Source: Streptomyces sp. TBY4 (GTDB lineage Bacteria > Actinomycetota > Actinomycetes > Streptomycetales > Streptomycetaceae). From it: a stretch of 64,000 nucleotides of DNA. The notes under the pieces are model-generated. The model worked only from the letters and a program-made list of their open reading frames with translations. It made no database searches and was not told where the DNA came from. The stretch lies in contig NZ_JANAVF010000001.1 of assembly GCF_024213195.1 (NCBI RefSeq), positions 248,001 through 312,000 of the forward strand, read 5' to 3'. The position numbers and the translations under genes were made by a program. This document shows positions 36,131 through 43,870 of the stretch, in pieces. How positions within the stretch are numbered: position 1 is the stretch's first letter; every line of letters starts with the position of its first letter.

Positions 36131-36861
36131 CGCGGCGCCACCAGCTTGATGCCGACGCCGCGGACGGTCAGCAGGTAGCGCGGGGCGGCCGCGCGTTCGC
36201 CGAGCTTGCGGCGCAGCGAGGACAGGTGCACGTCGACGGTCTGGTCGTCCACGTAGGGCTCGCGCCAGACCTCGGTCAGCAGCCGCCGTTTGGAGACGAC
36301 CTGGCCGGTGTGGTGGGCGAGGAAGGCCAGGAGGTCGAACTCGCGGCGGGTGAGCCGCAGCTCGCGGCCGGCCAGGTGCGCGGTGCGGGCCCCGGGGTCC
36401 ACCGCCAGCTCGCCCACGGTGGTGGGGCGCAGCGGTTCGGCCGCCGCCGCCGGCATCGGACCCCGGGCGCCGTGCGCCGCCGCATGGGCGGGCGGCACAT
36501 GGCTGGTGCGCCGCAGGACGGCGGAGAGGCGTGCGACGAGCTGTCCCCCGGAGAAGGGTTTGACCAGGTAGTCGTCGGCGCCCGCGTTGAGCAGCCGGAT
36601 GATCTCCGCCTCGTCGTCGCGGGCGGTGGCCACCAGCACGGGAACGGAGGAGATGCCCCGGATCATGCGCAGTGCGTCCCCTCCGTCCAGATCGGGCAGC
36701 CCCAGGTCGAGGACGACCGCGTCGACGGGCGACTGGGTGACCTCGCGCAGGGCGCCGAACCCGTCGCCCGCGCTGCGTACGGCATAGCCGTGCTCCGCCA
36801 GGACTTCGATGAGTGACTGGCGGATGCTGGGGTCGTCTTCGACGACCAGGACGCTCGGCAT
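36127..36861 (-). CDS. OmpR-family response regulator
   Basis: 244 residues. The receiver domain begins PSVLVVEDDPSIRQS, with phospho-acceptor Asp52 in VLDLGLPD and the conserved Lys in DYLVKPFSG. A winged helix follows a linker of about 25 residues (RRLLTEVWREPYVDDQTVDVHL). ATG at 36861 has AAGGTG 5 nt upstream; GTG at 36867 is the alternative. It overlaps its kinase partner by 4 nt. Confidence 0.92.
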   Translation of the reverse strand: MPSVLVVEDDPSIRQSLIEVLAEHGYAVRSAGDGFGALREVTQSPVDAVVLDLGLPDLDGGDALRMIRGISSVPVLVATARDDEAEIIRLLNAGADDYLVKPFSGGQLVARLSAVLRRTSHVPPAHAAAHGARGPMPAAAAEPLRPTTVGELAVDPGARTAHLAGRELRLTRREFDLLAFLAHHTGQVVSKRRLLTEVWREPYVDDQTVDVHLSSLRRKLGERAAAPRYLLTVRGVGIKLVAPR

Positions 36862-36901
36862 GGGCACACCTTAGGTGAACGCTCGTTCTGCTGGTCCACC
36901 C

Positions 36902-38104
36902 CTACCGGTCCCCGAAGACCGGGCCCTCGTCGGTGACGCGCAGGTGGACGGGACGGTCGGACACCGGAATGGTGCAGCCCTCCTCCGAGCTGCAGCTCGC
37001 GTACCCGAGCAGTACGGTCCCGTCCCCGTTGCCGTCCAGGCGGACGGGCAGGGTGGTGGTGACGGGCCCGTCCGGGTAGACGGGGACCGGGGCGCCGACG
37101 CCGGGCACGCTGATGGTCCGTACCTCCGCCGCGGCCGTCAGCTGCCCGTCCGCCCGCAGGACGCCGGTGACCCCCATCGAGGTCGGTCGGCCCACGCCCT
37201 CGATCCCCGTGGCGGGCAGCTCGGTGCTGTAGAGGTGGAACCCCTTCTCCTCGGGGGTGAAGACCGCCGTCAGGGTGGCCCGCGGCGGCTTCCAGTCCGA
37301 GACGGAGAGGGTCACGGTGACCCCGTTCTCGGTGAAGCGCGTCGTGGGCGCGGAGCCGGTCCGGTCGGCCGTGGTGGACTCCGCGCTCCACAGCTGGAGC
37401 CGGTACACCAGGTCGTTCCACACTCCGGTGGCCAGCAGCACGCCGACGAGGACGAGCATGCCGCCGCCGGTCCGCAGCACCCACTGGTAGTGCCGCTTGA
37501 CCAGGCCGAAGGCGCCCAGGGCCCGGCGGAAGGCCAGGGCGGCGAGGACGAACGGCAGGCCCAGCCCGAGGCAGTACGCCGCCATCAGCAGGGCCCCGCG
37601 GGCCGCGCTCGCCTCGCTCCACGCCAGGGCCTGTACGGCGGCCAGCGTCGGGCCGATGCAGGGGGTCCACCCGACCGCGAACACCGCCCCCAGCAGCGGC
37701 GCGCCCGCCAGGCCGAGCACGGGCCGCCGGTGGCTGCGGAACTCCCGCTGCGCGAAGCCAGGCAGGAACCCCATGAAGGACAGCCCCATGAGCACGGTGA
37801 ACCCGCCGAGCACCCGGGTGACCACCTCCTGGTGGTCCAGCAGGGTGCGGCCGACGTACCCGAACAGGGCGCCGCCGGAGACCAGTACGGCCGTGAAACC
37901 CAGGACGAACAGCAGCGCGCCGGCCGCCATGCGGCCGCGCCGCCCACCCCGGGCATCCACCAAGTCGGACACCGACAGGCTGGTCACGTAGCTCAGGTAG
38001 CCCGGCACGAGCGGGAGGACGCACGGCGAGAGGAAGGAGACGAGCCCCGCGAAGAACGCCACGGGGAAGGTGACGGCCGCCGCCGCGGCGGCGAGCGCCG
38101 TCAT
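36902..38104 (-). CDS. ccdA: CcdA-type disulfide reductant transporter
   Basis: 400 residues. The N-terminal 240 residues carry six membrane helices with the redox pair FLSPCVLPLVPGY and GWTPCIGPT, which pass electrons from cytoplasmic thioredoxin across the membrane. After the last helix is an extracytoplasmic domain of about 150 residues resembling the DsbD alpha domain, with a possible Cys pair in YASCSSEEGC. It is the last gene of a three-gene operon and would reduce the two thioredoxin-like lipoproteins. Its start overlaps the TlpA-like stop (ATGA). Confidence 0.88.
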   Translation of the reverse strand: MTALAAAAAAVTFPVAFFAGLVSFLSPCVLPLVPGYLSYVTSLSVSDLVDARGGRRGRMAAGALLFVLGFTAVLVSGGALFGYVGRTLLDHQEVVTRVLGGFTVLMGLSFMGFLPGFAQREFRSHRRPVLGLAGAPLLGAVFAVGWTPCIGPTLAAVQALAWSEASAARGALLMAAYCLGLGLPFVLAALAFRRALGAFGLVKRHYQWVLRTGGGMLVLVGVLLATGVWNDLVYRLQLWSAESTTADRTGSAPTTRFTENGVTVTLSVSDWKPPRATLTAVFTPEEKGFHLYSTELPATGIEGVGRPTSMGVTGVLRADGQLTAAAEVRTISVPGVGAPVPVYPDGPVTTTLPVRLDGNGDGTVLLGYASCSSEEGCTIPVSDRPVHLRVTDEGPVFGDR

Positions 38105-38721
38105 GACGGCTCCTGCGCGACGCGGTTGAGCAGGGGCTTCAGTTCTTCGTCCGTGACCGCTCCCCCGATGCTGACGGCGATCCGGCCGCGGCGGTCGATC
38201 ACCAGCGTCGAGGGGATGGTCTGCGGGTTGAGGAGCGCGGGCGGGAAGCGGAGCAGGAGCTCGCCGGTGGGATCGTGCAGGCTGGGGAATTCCAGCCCGT
38301 GCGCGCGGACGAAGGAGCGCGCCGCCGCACGGTCCCGGTCGCGGGTGTTGATCCCGAGGAACCGGACGCCCTGCTCCCGGGTCTGCCCGCTGAGCCGCGC
38401 GAGGTCGTCGGCCTCCGCACGGCAGGGCCCGCACCACGATCCCCAGACGTTGAGGACGAGGACCTGGCCCCGGAACTCGGCGAGGCCGACCGGCTTTCCG
38501 TCCAGGTCTGCGCCGGACAGCTCGGGTGCCTGCGGTCTGAGGCCGGGGTCCACGACCTCGGCATCGGCCGCGGCCACGGCGCTCCCCGGGCCGGACGGCT
38601 CTCCCCGACCGCCGTCACCGCCGCCGGGGGAGGCCGCGCCCGCAGCGGCGTAGAGGCACCCGGCGAGCGCCACCGCGAGCCCGGCACCGGTCAGGGTGCG
38701 GAGCGGGACCGCGCGTCTCAT
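38101..38721 (-). CDS. TlpA/ResA-like thioredoxin lipoprotein
   Basis: 206 residues. The lipobox ALAGC places the mature start at Cys22. After an Ala/Gly/Ser linker the thioredoxin fold begins APELSGADLDG, with active site WGSWCGPC and a cis-proline segment NPQTIPSTLV. Such proteins reduce disulfides in cytochrome c or other secreted proteins. It overlaps both neighbours by 4 nt, so it works with CcdA. Confidence 0.9.
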   Translation of the reverse strand: MRRAVPLRTLTGAGLAVALAGCLYAAAGAASPGGGDGGRGEPSGPGSAVAAADAEVVDPGLRPQAPELSGADLDGKPVGLAEFRGQVLVLNVWGSWCGPCRAEADDLARLSGQTREQGVRFLGINTRDRDRAAARSFVRAHGLEFPSLHDPTGELLLRFPPALLNPQTIPSTLVIDRRGRIAVSIGGAVTDEELKPLLNRVAQEPS

Positions 38722-39470
38722 GACGCCCACTGGCGGAGGAAGGAGCCGATGCCGGCCGCGGTCAGGGCCGGATTGCCGGTGACGTGCGTGTCGGTGCGCA
38801 CCGTGCCGGAGGGCGAGACCACAACGAGGACGGGCATCTTGTACGTCCCGCCCGAGGGGCTGTACTTGCGCAGGAGGGCGGAGTTGGCGGAGCTGTTGCC
38901 GCCGATGTCCACCTTGACCAGGTGGTACGAGGCTCCGAGGAGTGCTGCCGTCTGCGGCTGGGCGAACACCTTGTCGGCAGCCTTGCAGTTGCCGCACCAG
39001 TTGGCGCCGAAGTCGAGCAGCACCATCCTCCCGTCGGCCTTGGCCGCGCGCAGCGCCTCGTCGATGAGCTTCTGCGCGTCGGCCGAACTGTCGTAGCCGG
39101 GACCGGGTATCCGGGCCGCCGGGGCGGGCGCGGCGGAGGTGCGGGACGGCTTGGGGGCGGGCTGGGCGGCCTGGGCGCGCGAGGGGGTGGGTGAGGCGCC
39201 GGCCGGCGTACCGGCCGGAGCGGACCCGGACGCGGACACGGAGGCCGACGGCGGCGGCGTGACGGACGCGGTCGGGGACGCCTCGGCGGACGGGGACAGC
39301 GTGCCCGCCGGAAGACCCTGCGACGGCTGTCCGGCCGTCGCCGGCCCGGCGGCACCGGTGGTCTGGGCGGAGGGCCCGCACGCGGCGGTCAGCCCGGCGG
39401 CGATCACGGCCGCCGTCACCAGGGTCGTACGGCGGATCGTACGGACGGGTCGGAGCATGCGAGAAGTCAT
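38718..39470 (-). CDS. Thioredoxin-fold lipoprotein with Pro/Ser linker
   Basis: 250 residues. A signal peptide ends with the lipobox LTAAC. A long linker of about 85 residues, rich in Ser, Pro, Ala and Thr, spans the wall space. The C-terminal thioredoxin-like domain has the active site ANWCGNCK, like DsbD-gamma/thiol:disulfide exchange domains. I chose ATG at 39470; ATG at 39458 is also possible and neither has a strong ribosome site. It is the first gene of the operon with TlpA-like and CcdA. A 12-bp motif upstream (39634) recurs before the CAP gene. Confidence 0.85.
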   Translation of the reverse strand: MTSRMLRPVRTIRRTTLVTAAVIAAGLTAACGPSAQTTGAAGPATAGQPSQGLPAGTLSPSAEASPTASVTPPPSASVSASGSAPAGTPAGASPTPSRAQAAQPAPKPSRTSAAPAPAARIPGPGYDSSADAQKLIDEALRAAKADGRMVLLDFGANWCGNCKAADKVFAQPQTAALLGASYHLVKVDIGGNSSANSALLRKYSPSGGTYKMPVLVVVSPSGTVRTDTHVTGNPALTAAGIGSFLRQWAS

Positions 39471-39633
39471 GGCGAAGACACCCCAGGGCACGGTTCGGAA
39501 TACGACTGCGGGAAGCGAGCGAAGGCTCGACGGGGCGCCGGGGCAGTCCTGCCCGGGCGCCGAAGGCCGCTCGGCTGACGCGAGCATAGGACCGTCGGGG
39601 GCCGCCGGAACCGGCTGGACGCGATCTTGAGGT

Positions 39634-39645
39634 TCCCCTAAGGAA
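39634..39645. promoter_or_regulatory. Shared motif TCCCCTAAGGAA, copy 1
   Basis: TCCCCTAAGGAA lies 164 bp before the thioredoxin-like gene and is embedded in the wider inverted repeat GGTTCC-N5-GGAACC. The same 12 bases occur at 41411-41422 upstream of the CAP gene. It may be a promoter element or a response-regulator site. Confidence 0.4.
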
Positions 39646-39725
39646 CCGCTCACCTTCCGCTCCACCGGAGCTCAGGAGGGCCGAGGTTCAGGGGTTCTCG
39701 GGGGCGGGGGTTCAGAGTTCGGTCG

Positions 39726-40289
39726 TCACAAGGACGTCTCGCGCACGCTGGCCCTCGCCGACGGGTTGATCGTCACCGTGATGACCGAGCGGTGGTTGGC
39801 GCTGCTGAACGTGACGACCAGGGTGTCGTCCGCGGTCTGCGAGGTGCCCGTCTTGAAACCCCGGCCGGGTACCGCGGAGATCAGGCACACGCCGCGGCTG
39901 CCGTAGCGCACGGTGACCTTGCCGCCCTCCGAGGGCACGGTGTGCAGGCCGAATCCGCCCCCTTCGCAGTCGACTCGCCGCGGAGGCGCTGTCGTCCGGG
40001 GCGTTCCCGTCGGGGCCTTCGCGGACGTGGGCGTCGAGGCCGGGGGTGAGGGCCGCTCGGTCGCGGAGGGCGAAGCGCCGGGTGTGGCGCTCGGGGACGG
40101 TGCGCTCGGCGACTGGCCCTGCGACGCCTGCCAGGCCGGCGGAGTGTCGATGACCATGGGGGCGGACCGCGCGACGGGAGGCGTATGCCGGGTCGAACCC
40201 ACCACGAACTGGACCGTGGCGAGCACGGCGGTCACGCTGGCGGCGGTGCACGACAGCCATATGAGCAGGTAGCGCGGAATTCTGGGCAC
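39726..40289 (-). CDS. Membrane-anchored or secreted protein, unknown
   Basis: 187 residues from GTG at 40289. One hydrophobic segment (about residues 7-30) is followed by a Ser/Pro/Thr linker of about 55 residues and a C-terminal domain of about 80 residues. That domain has two Cys (DCEGGG and GVCLIS) and a beta-strand pattern with VTVRYGSRG. No family recognised. It probably sits at the cell surface with the linker crossing the wall. It is monocistronic. Confidence 0.6.
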   Translation of the reverse strand: MPRIPRYLLIWLSCTAASVTAVLATVQFVVGSTRHTPPVARSAPMVIDTPPAWQASQGQSPSAPSPSATPGASPSATERPSPPASTPTSAKAPTGTPRTTAPPRRVDCEGGGFGLHTVPSEGGKVTVRYGSRGVCLISAVPGRGFKTGTSQTADDTLVVTFSSANHRSVITVTINPSARASVRETSL

Positions 40290-40438
40290 GGCCCCATAGT
40301 GGCCGACCCGCCGGCCCGCCCGTCACCGCCTCCCCCGTAGGACGGACCGCGGCCGGAGCCCGGGAGTCCGGCCCCGGGAACGCCGATGTCCTCCTGGCCC
40401 GCGTACGGGGCCAGGAGGACGTGTGCCAGCAACAATCC

Positions 40439-41317
40439 TTACCTCGGCGTTCCGAAGTTCTGCGTCCACCAGGGGCCGCCGTCGCCCTTGTGGAAGCCTA
40501 TGCCGATCTCCTTGAACCCGCAGTTGAGGATGTTGGCCTTGTGGCCGGGGCTGTTCATCCACGCCTTCATGACCGCGGCGGCGTCCGCCTGGCCCCTGGC
40601 TATGTTCTCGCCGAGGCCGGACCAGCGGTATCCGGCGGCTTCCACGCGGGTGGTCATGGTGGAACCGTCGGGTCCGGTGTGGGACATGACGCCGCTACGG
40701 GCCATCGTGTCGCTGTACGCCCGCGCCGCGGCGCTCAGCTTGGAGTTCGCGGCCAGTGCACCGCACCCGGCCGCGGCCCGCTCCTTGTTGACCAGGGACA
40801 GGACCGCGGACTCCACGCCGGACGCACCGGAGGACCCACCCGAACCGCCCGAACCGCCTGAACCACCCGACCCGCCCGAACCTCCGGAGGAGCCGCCGGA
40901 ACCGCCGCCGGTGCTCGCGGCCGGCGTACGGGCCGGAGGCGCGGGCTTGGCGGCCGAGGCCGATGCGGCGGGGCTCGGGCCGCTCGCGGTCGCCGCCTTG
41001 GCGGGGGCGGCGGACTCGGAGGCACCCGCGGCGGGCGAGGAGGACGGCATCGCGCCCGTCGCCGACTCGGAGACGGCGGAGAGCGTGGGTGCGGGCGCGG
41101 AGGGGCCGCCCGTCGACTCCGCGGGACCGGAGCCCACCGCCCCGGAATCCGGCCCGCCGGCCCGGGCCCGTACGCCCTCGTCGGAGTCGGCCACCGCGAC
41201 CCCGACCGCCACGGCCGCGGCCGCCGTGGTGAGGGACAGCACGATGCGCGTGCGCACCGTCTTCTTCCGGCGCGCCTCGACGCGGGACGGAGTTCCGGGG
41301 GTTCGACTGCGGCTCAT
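40439..41317 (-). CDS. Secreted CAP-domain (SCP/PR1) protein
   Basis: 292 residues. Residues 1-43 form a basic then hydrophobic signal region. A low-complexity Ala/Ser/Pro stretch and a run of GGSGGS repeats (about residues 140-168) precede the CAP domain. That domain has LVNKERAAAGC, SHTGPDGSTM, GENIARGQ and WMNSPGHKANIL, the usual CAP1-type motifs with His and Glu in the central cavity. CAP proteins act outside the cell; the bacterial ones have poorly known functions. It is divergent from a PLP decarboxylase. Confidence 0.88.
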   Translation of the reverse strand: MSRSRTPGTPSRVEARRKKTVRTRIVLSLTTAAAAVAVGVAVADSDEGVRARAGGPDSGAVGSGPAESTGGPSAPAPTLSAVSESATGAMPSSSPAAGASESAAPAKAATASGPSPAASASAAKPAPPARTPAASTGGGSGGSSGGSGGSGGSGGSGGSGGSSGASGVESAVLSLVNKERAAAGCGALAANSKLSAAARAYSDTMARSGVMSHTGPDGSTMTTRVEAAGYRWSGLGENIARGQADAAAVMKAWMNSPGHKANILNCGFKEIGIGFHKGDGGPWWTQNFGTPR

Positions 41318-41410
41318 GCCTGTGACACCTCTCGGCGGAAAGGACGGACGAGCCCCCGAGCCTAGGCTGATGACCAGCGAAAACAGCGCCCAGGAGGCGT
41401 TCTTCAGAGT

Positions 41411-41422
41411 CCCCTAAGGAAG
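41411..41422. promoter_or_regulatory. Shared motif TCCCCTAAGGAA, copy 2
   Basis: This copy lies 94 bp before the CAP gene start in the same orientation as the copy before the thioredoxin-like gene at 39634. After both copies the minus strand continues with a similar CTC/AAGA sequence, which extends the resemblance. Confidence 0.4.
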
Positions 41423-41515
41423 CCCGCAGATTCGGCACAGGAAGGGGGGCGGGGAGGCCCTGCCCGTCCCCCCGGCCGCTTGCGGGGTGGCGGCTCCCGG
41501 CGCATAGTCCGAGGT

Positions 41516-42883
41516 ATGGACGCGCGCGAGGCAGCGCTGCGACAGGCACACGGCCATGCCCTCCGCTGGCTGGCGAGCCTGGAAGACCGCCGGGTTCCGG
41601 CCCGCGCTTCGGTCGAGGAGATCGTGCGCGCACTCGGCCCGGAACTGCCCGGGGGTCCGAGCCCTCCCGCCGATGTGGTCGACCTGCTCGCGACGGCCTG
41701 CGAGCCGGGACTCACCGCGTTCCCCAGCGGCCGCTTCTACGGGTTCGTGGTCGGTGGCACCGAACCGGCCGCGCTCGCCGCGGACTGGCTGGTCAGCGCC
41801 TGGGACCAGAACTCCGTCATGCGCGCCGCCTCGCCCGCGTACGCGGCGGTGGAGGAGGTCGCCGCCGCGTGGCTGCTGGATCTGCTCGGCCTGCCGGACG
41901 GCAGCGCCGTCGGTTTCACCACGGGCGCCACGATGGCCAACTTCACCTGCCTCGCCGCCGGGCGCGACGCGGTGCTGCGGCGCGCCGGCTGGAACGTGGC
42001 CCGCGACGGGCTGACCGGCGGACCGGCCGTACGCGTCCTCGCGGGCGAGGACCGCCACATGGCCGTCGACCTGGCGCTTCGCTACCTGGGACTCGGGCAG
42101 CCCGAACTGGTGGCGGCGGACGGGCAAGGGCGCATCGAACCCGCGGCCCTGCGCGACGCCCTGGCGTCCGGCGGGCAGCGCCCCACGCTCGTGGTCCTGC
42201 AGGCCGGCGACATCCACTCCGGGGCCTTCGATCCCTTCACCGAGACGATCGGAGCCGCGCGCGAGGCGGACGCGTGGGTGCACGTCGACGGCGCGTTCGG
42301 ACTGTGGGCCGCCTGCTCCCCCTCGTACGCCCATCTGACGGCGGGCTGCGCGGACGCCGACTCCTGGGCGACGGACGCCCACAAGACCCTGAACGTCCCG
42401 TACGACTGCGGACTCGCCGTCGTGCGCGATCCGTCCGCGGTCCGGGCGGCGATGGGTCTGCGCGGCGACTACCTCATCCAGCACGAGCAGGGCGACCCCA
42501 TCGACAAGGTCCCCGAACTCTCGCGGCGCGGACGGGCCTTCACCGTGTGGGCGGCGCTCAGGTCCCTCGGCCGGTCGGGCGTGGCCGAACTCGTCGAGCG
42601 CCTGTGCCGGCACGCCGCCGCGTTCGCCGCCGGCATCGCGCGCACGGAGGGCGCGAGCGTCCTCAATGACGTGGTGTTCACCCAGGTCTGCGCCGAGTTC
42701 GGCGACGACGCGCGCACGGAGCGGGTCCTCGCCCGGCTGCTCGACGACGGCACGACGTGGATCAGCGGCTCCACCTGGCGCGGGCGCCGCGTGATGCGCA
42801 TCTCGGTGAGCAACTGGTCGACGACCGACGAGGACGTGGCGCGCGCACTCGACGCGATCCGGCGCGCCTGCGCGGATGCGTGA
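41516..42883 (+). CDS. PLP-dependent decarboxylase (group II)
   Basis: 455 residues, the family of aromatic-L-amino-acid, glutamate and 2,4-diaminobutyrate decarboxylases. The PLP-binding Lys is in TDAHKTLNVPYDCG, and the cofactor-stacking region is GAFGLWAACSP. TTGATMANFTCL holds the phosphate. ATG at 41516 has GAGG directly upstream but tight spacing. The substrate is unknown; the family converts an amino acid to an amine. No neighbouring biosynthesis gene gives a hint. Confidence 0.85.
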   Translation: MDAREAALRQAHGHALRWLASLEDRRVPARASVEEIVRALGPELPGGPSPPADVVDLLATACEPGLTAFPSGRFYGFVVGGTEPAALAADWLVSAWDQNSVMRAASPAYAAVEEVAAAWLLDLLGLPDGSAVGFTTGATMANFTCLAAGRDAVLRRAGWNVARDGLTGGPAVRVLAGEDRHMAVDLALRYLGLGQPELVAADGQGRIEPAALRDALASGGQRPTLVVLQAGDIHSGAFDPFTETIGAAREADAWVHVDGAFGLWAACSPSYAHLTAGCADADSWATDAHKTLNVPYDCGLAVVRDPSAVRAAMGLRGDYLIQHEQGDPIDKVPELSRRGRAFTVWAALRSLGRSGVAELVERLCRHAAAFAAGIARTEGASVLNDVVFTQVCAEFGDDARTERVLARLLDDGTTWISGSTWRGRRVMRISVSNWSTTDEDVARALDAIRRACADA

Positions 42884-42911
42884 CGCGTGACGCGGTGGAG
42901 CGGTGGCGCCT

Positions 42912-43826
42912 TCAGGTGGGAGGGGTCTCGTCCTGCTGGAGGGCGCTGCGGACGCCGGTGACGACCACGGCGATCAGGCAGAGGGCGATGACGGTCTCGG
43001 CCCACAGAAAGGCGAACCAGTCCAGCACGCAGCCGATCGGGGGTGTGCCGGGGGCGTTGTTGCGGAAGGCCGAGAGGGCGAACAGGGTGGCGGCCATCCA
43101 GCCGAGGGCGGCCCAGACCAGGCCTTCCCTGCGGGTGGTCACGTACCAGGCTCCGATGACCACGGATGCCGCCAGCGCCCACATCACGATCATCATGAAG
43201 ACCGCGAAGACGAGGAGGCTGCCCGATCGGGCCAGGCCCAGCGCCAGGCCCGCGCCGGCCGCGGCGGCAGCCTCCTGACCGGCGGGGGCGGGGGTCGCGG
43301 AGACCGAGAAGAGCGTGTCGTTGTTGGAGAACAGCATCCGCACCGGCACCTGCTTGCCGTCCACCTGTGCCCAGAACTCGACGTCGGTCTCGTAGGTGTC
43401 GAACGGGTAGTCGCTGATCGAGCCGTTCGTGAGCGCGACCTGCACGTCCCTGATCGTGATCCGCTCGTGCGCCGTGAACTCCAGGTCGCCCAGGGTCTGC
43501 GCCGAGGTCTGGAGGACGAGATCACCTGCCGGAGCGGTCCCGCCCTCCTCGCCCAGTGCCCCGCGCGGGGTGACGCGGACCCGCAGGGCCAGCTCCCTGG
43601 CCTTGGCGTCGACCTGCTGGACGTCGGCCTCCACGTCCACCCGGTCGGCGGCCTGGGAGCCCACGGTGTGGACCGTGTCCACCGCCTGCCGCTCGGTGAA
43701 CTGGAGCCACGACCCCACGGCCACCGCCACCAGGATCAGGACGGCGAGCGGAAGCAGGACCGGCAGCAGCGAGGCCCTCCGGCCCGCCGGGCGGGCCGGG
43801 TGACGCGGGTCCCAGGTGGGGGCCAT
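42912..43826 (-). CDS. DUF4436-like membrane protein
   Basis: 304 residues. There is one N-terminal helix (about 20-42), an extracytoplasmic domain of about 150 residues with SDYPFDTYETDVEF, and three further helices in the C-terminal 110 residues. This matches the layout of the DUF4436 family of actinobacterial membrane proteins. Function is unknown. It lies 40 nt downstream of the S33 peptidase pair on the same strand and may be co-transcribed. Confidence 0.75.
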   Translation of the reverse strand: MAPTWDPRHPARPAGRRASLLPVLLPLAVLILVAVAVGSWLQFTERQAVDTVHTVGSQAADRVDVEADVQQVDAKARELALRVRVTPRGALGEEGGTAPAGDLVLQTSAQTLGDLEFTAHERITIRDVQVALTNGSISDYPFDTYETDVEFWAQVDGKQVPVRMLFSNNDTLFSVSATPAPAGQEAAAAAGAGLALGLARSGSLLVFAVFMMIVMWALAASVVIGAWYVTTRREGLVWAALGWMAATLFALSAFRNNAPGTPPIGCVLDWFAFLWAETVIALCLIAVVVTGVRSALQQDETPPT

Positions 43827-43845
43827 GGCGACTCCGTGGGGACGG

Positions 43846-43870
43846 GCGCGGCTTCAGAGCGCGGCTTCAG
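43846..43870. repeat. 12-bp direct repeat at a peptidase stop
   Basis: GCGCGGCTTCAG occurs at 43846-43857 and again at 43859-43870. The second copy contains the S33 peptidase stop codon (43867-43869). Confidence 0.85.

Noticed and set aside
36865..36876. CACCTTAGGTG palindrome before the OmpR-type regulator as an operator like that at 39634
   Set aside because: It overlaps the Shine-Dalgarno sequence of the regulator and differs from TCCCCTAAGGAA outside the central bases, so the resemblance is probably due to the ribosome site.
40840..40915. Tandem repeats near the CAP gene considered as a regulatory repeat
   Set aside because: They are in-frame GGS codons forming the flexible linker of the CAP protein.
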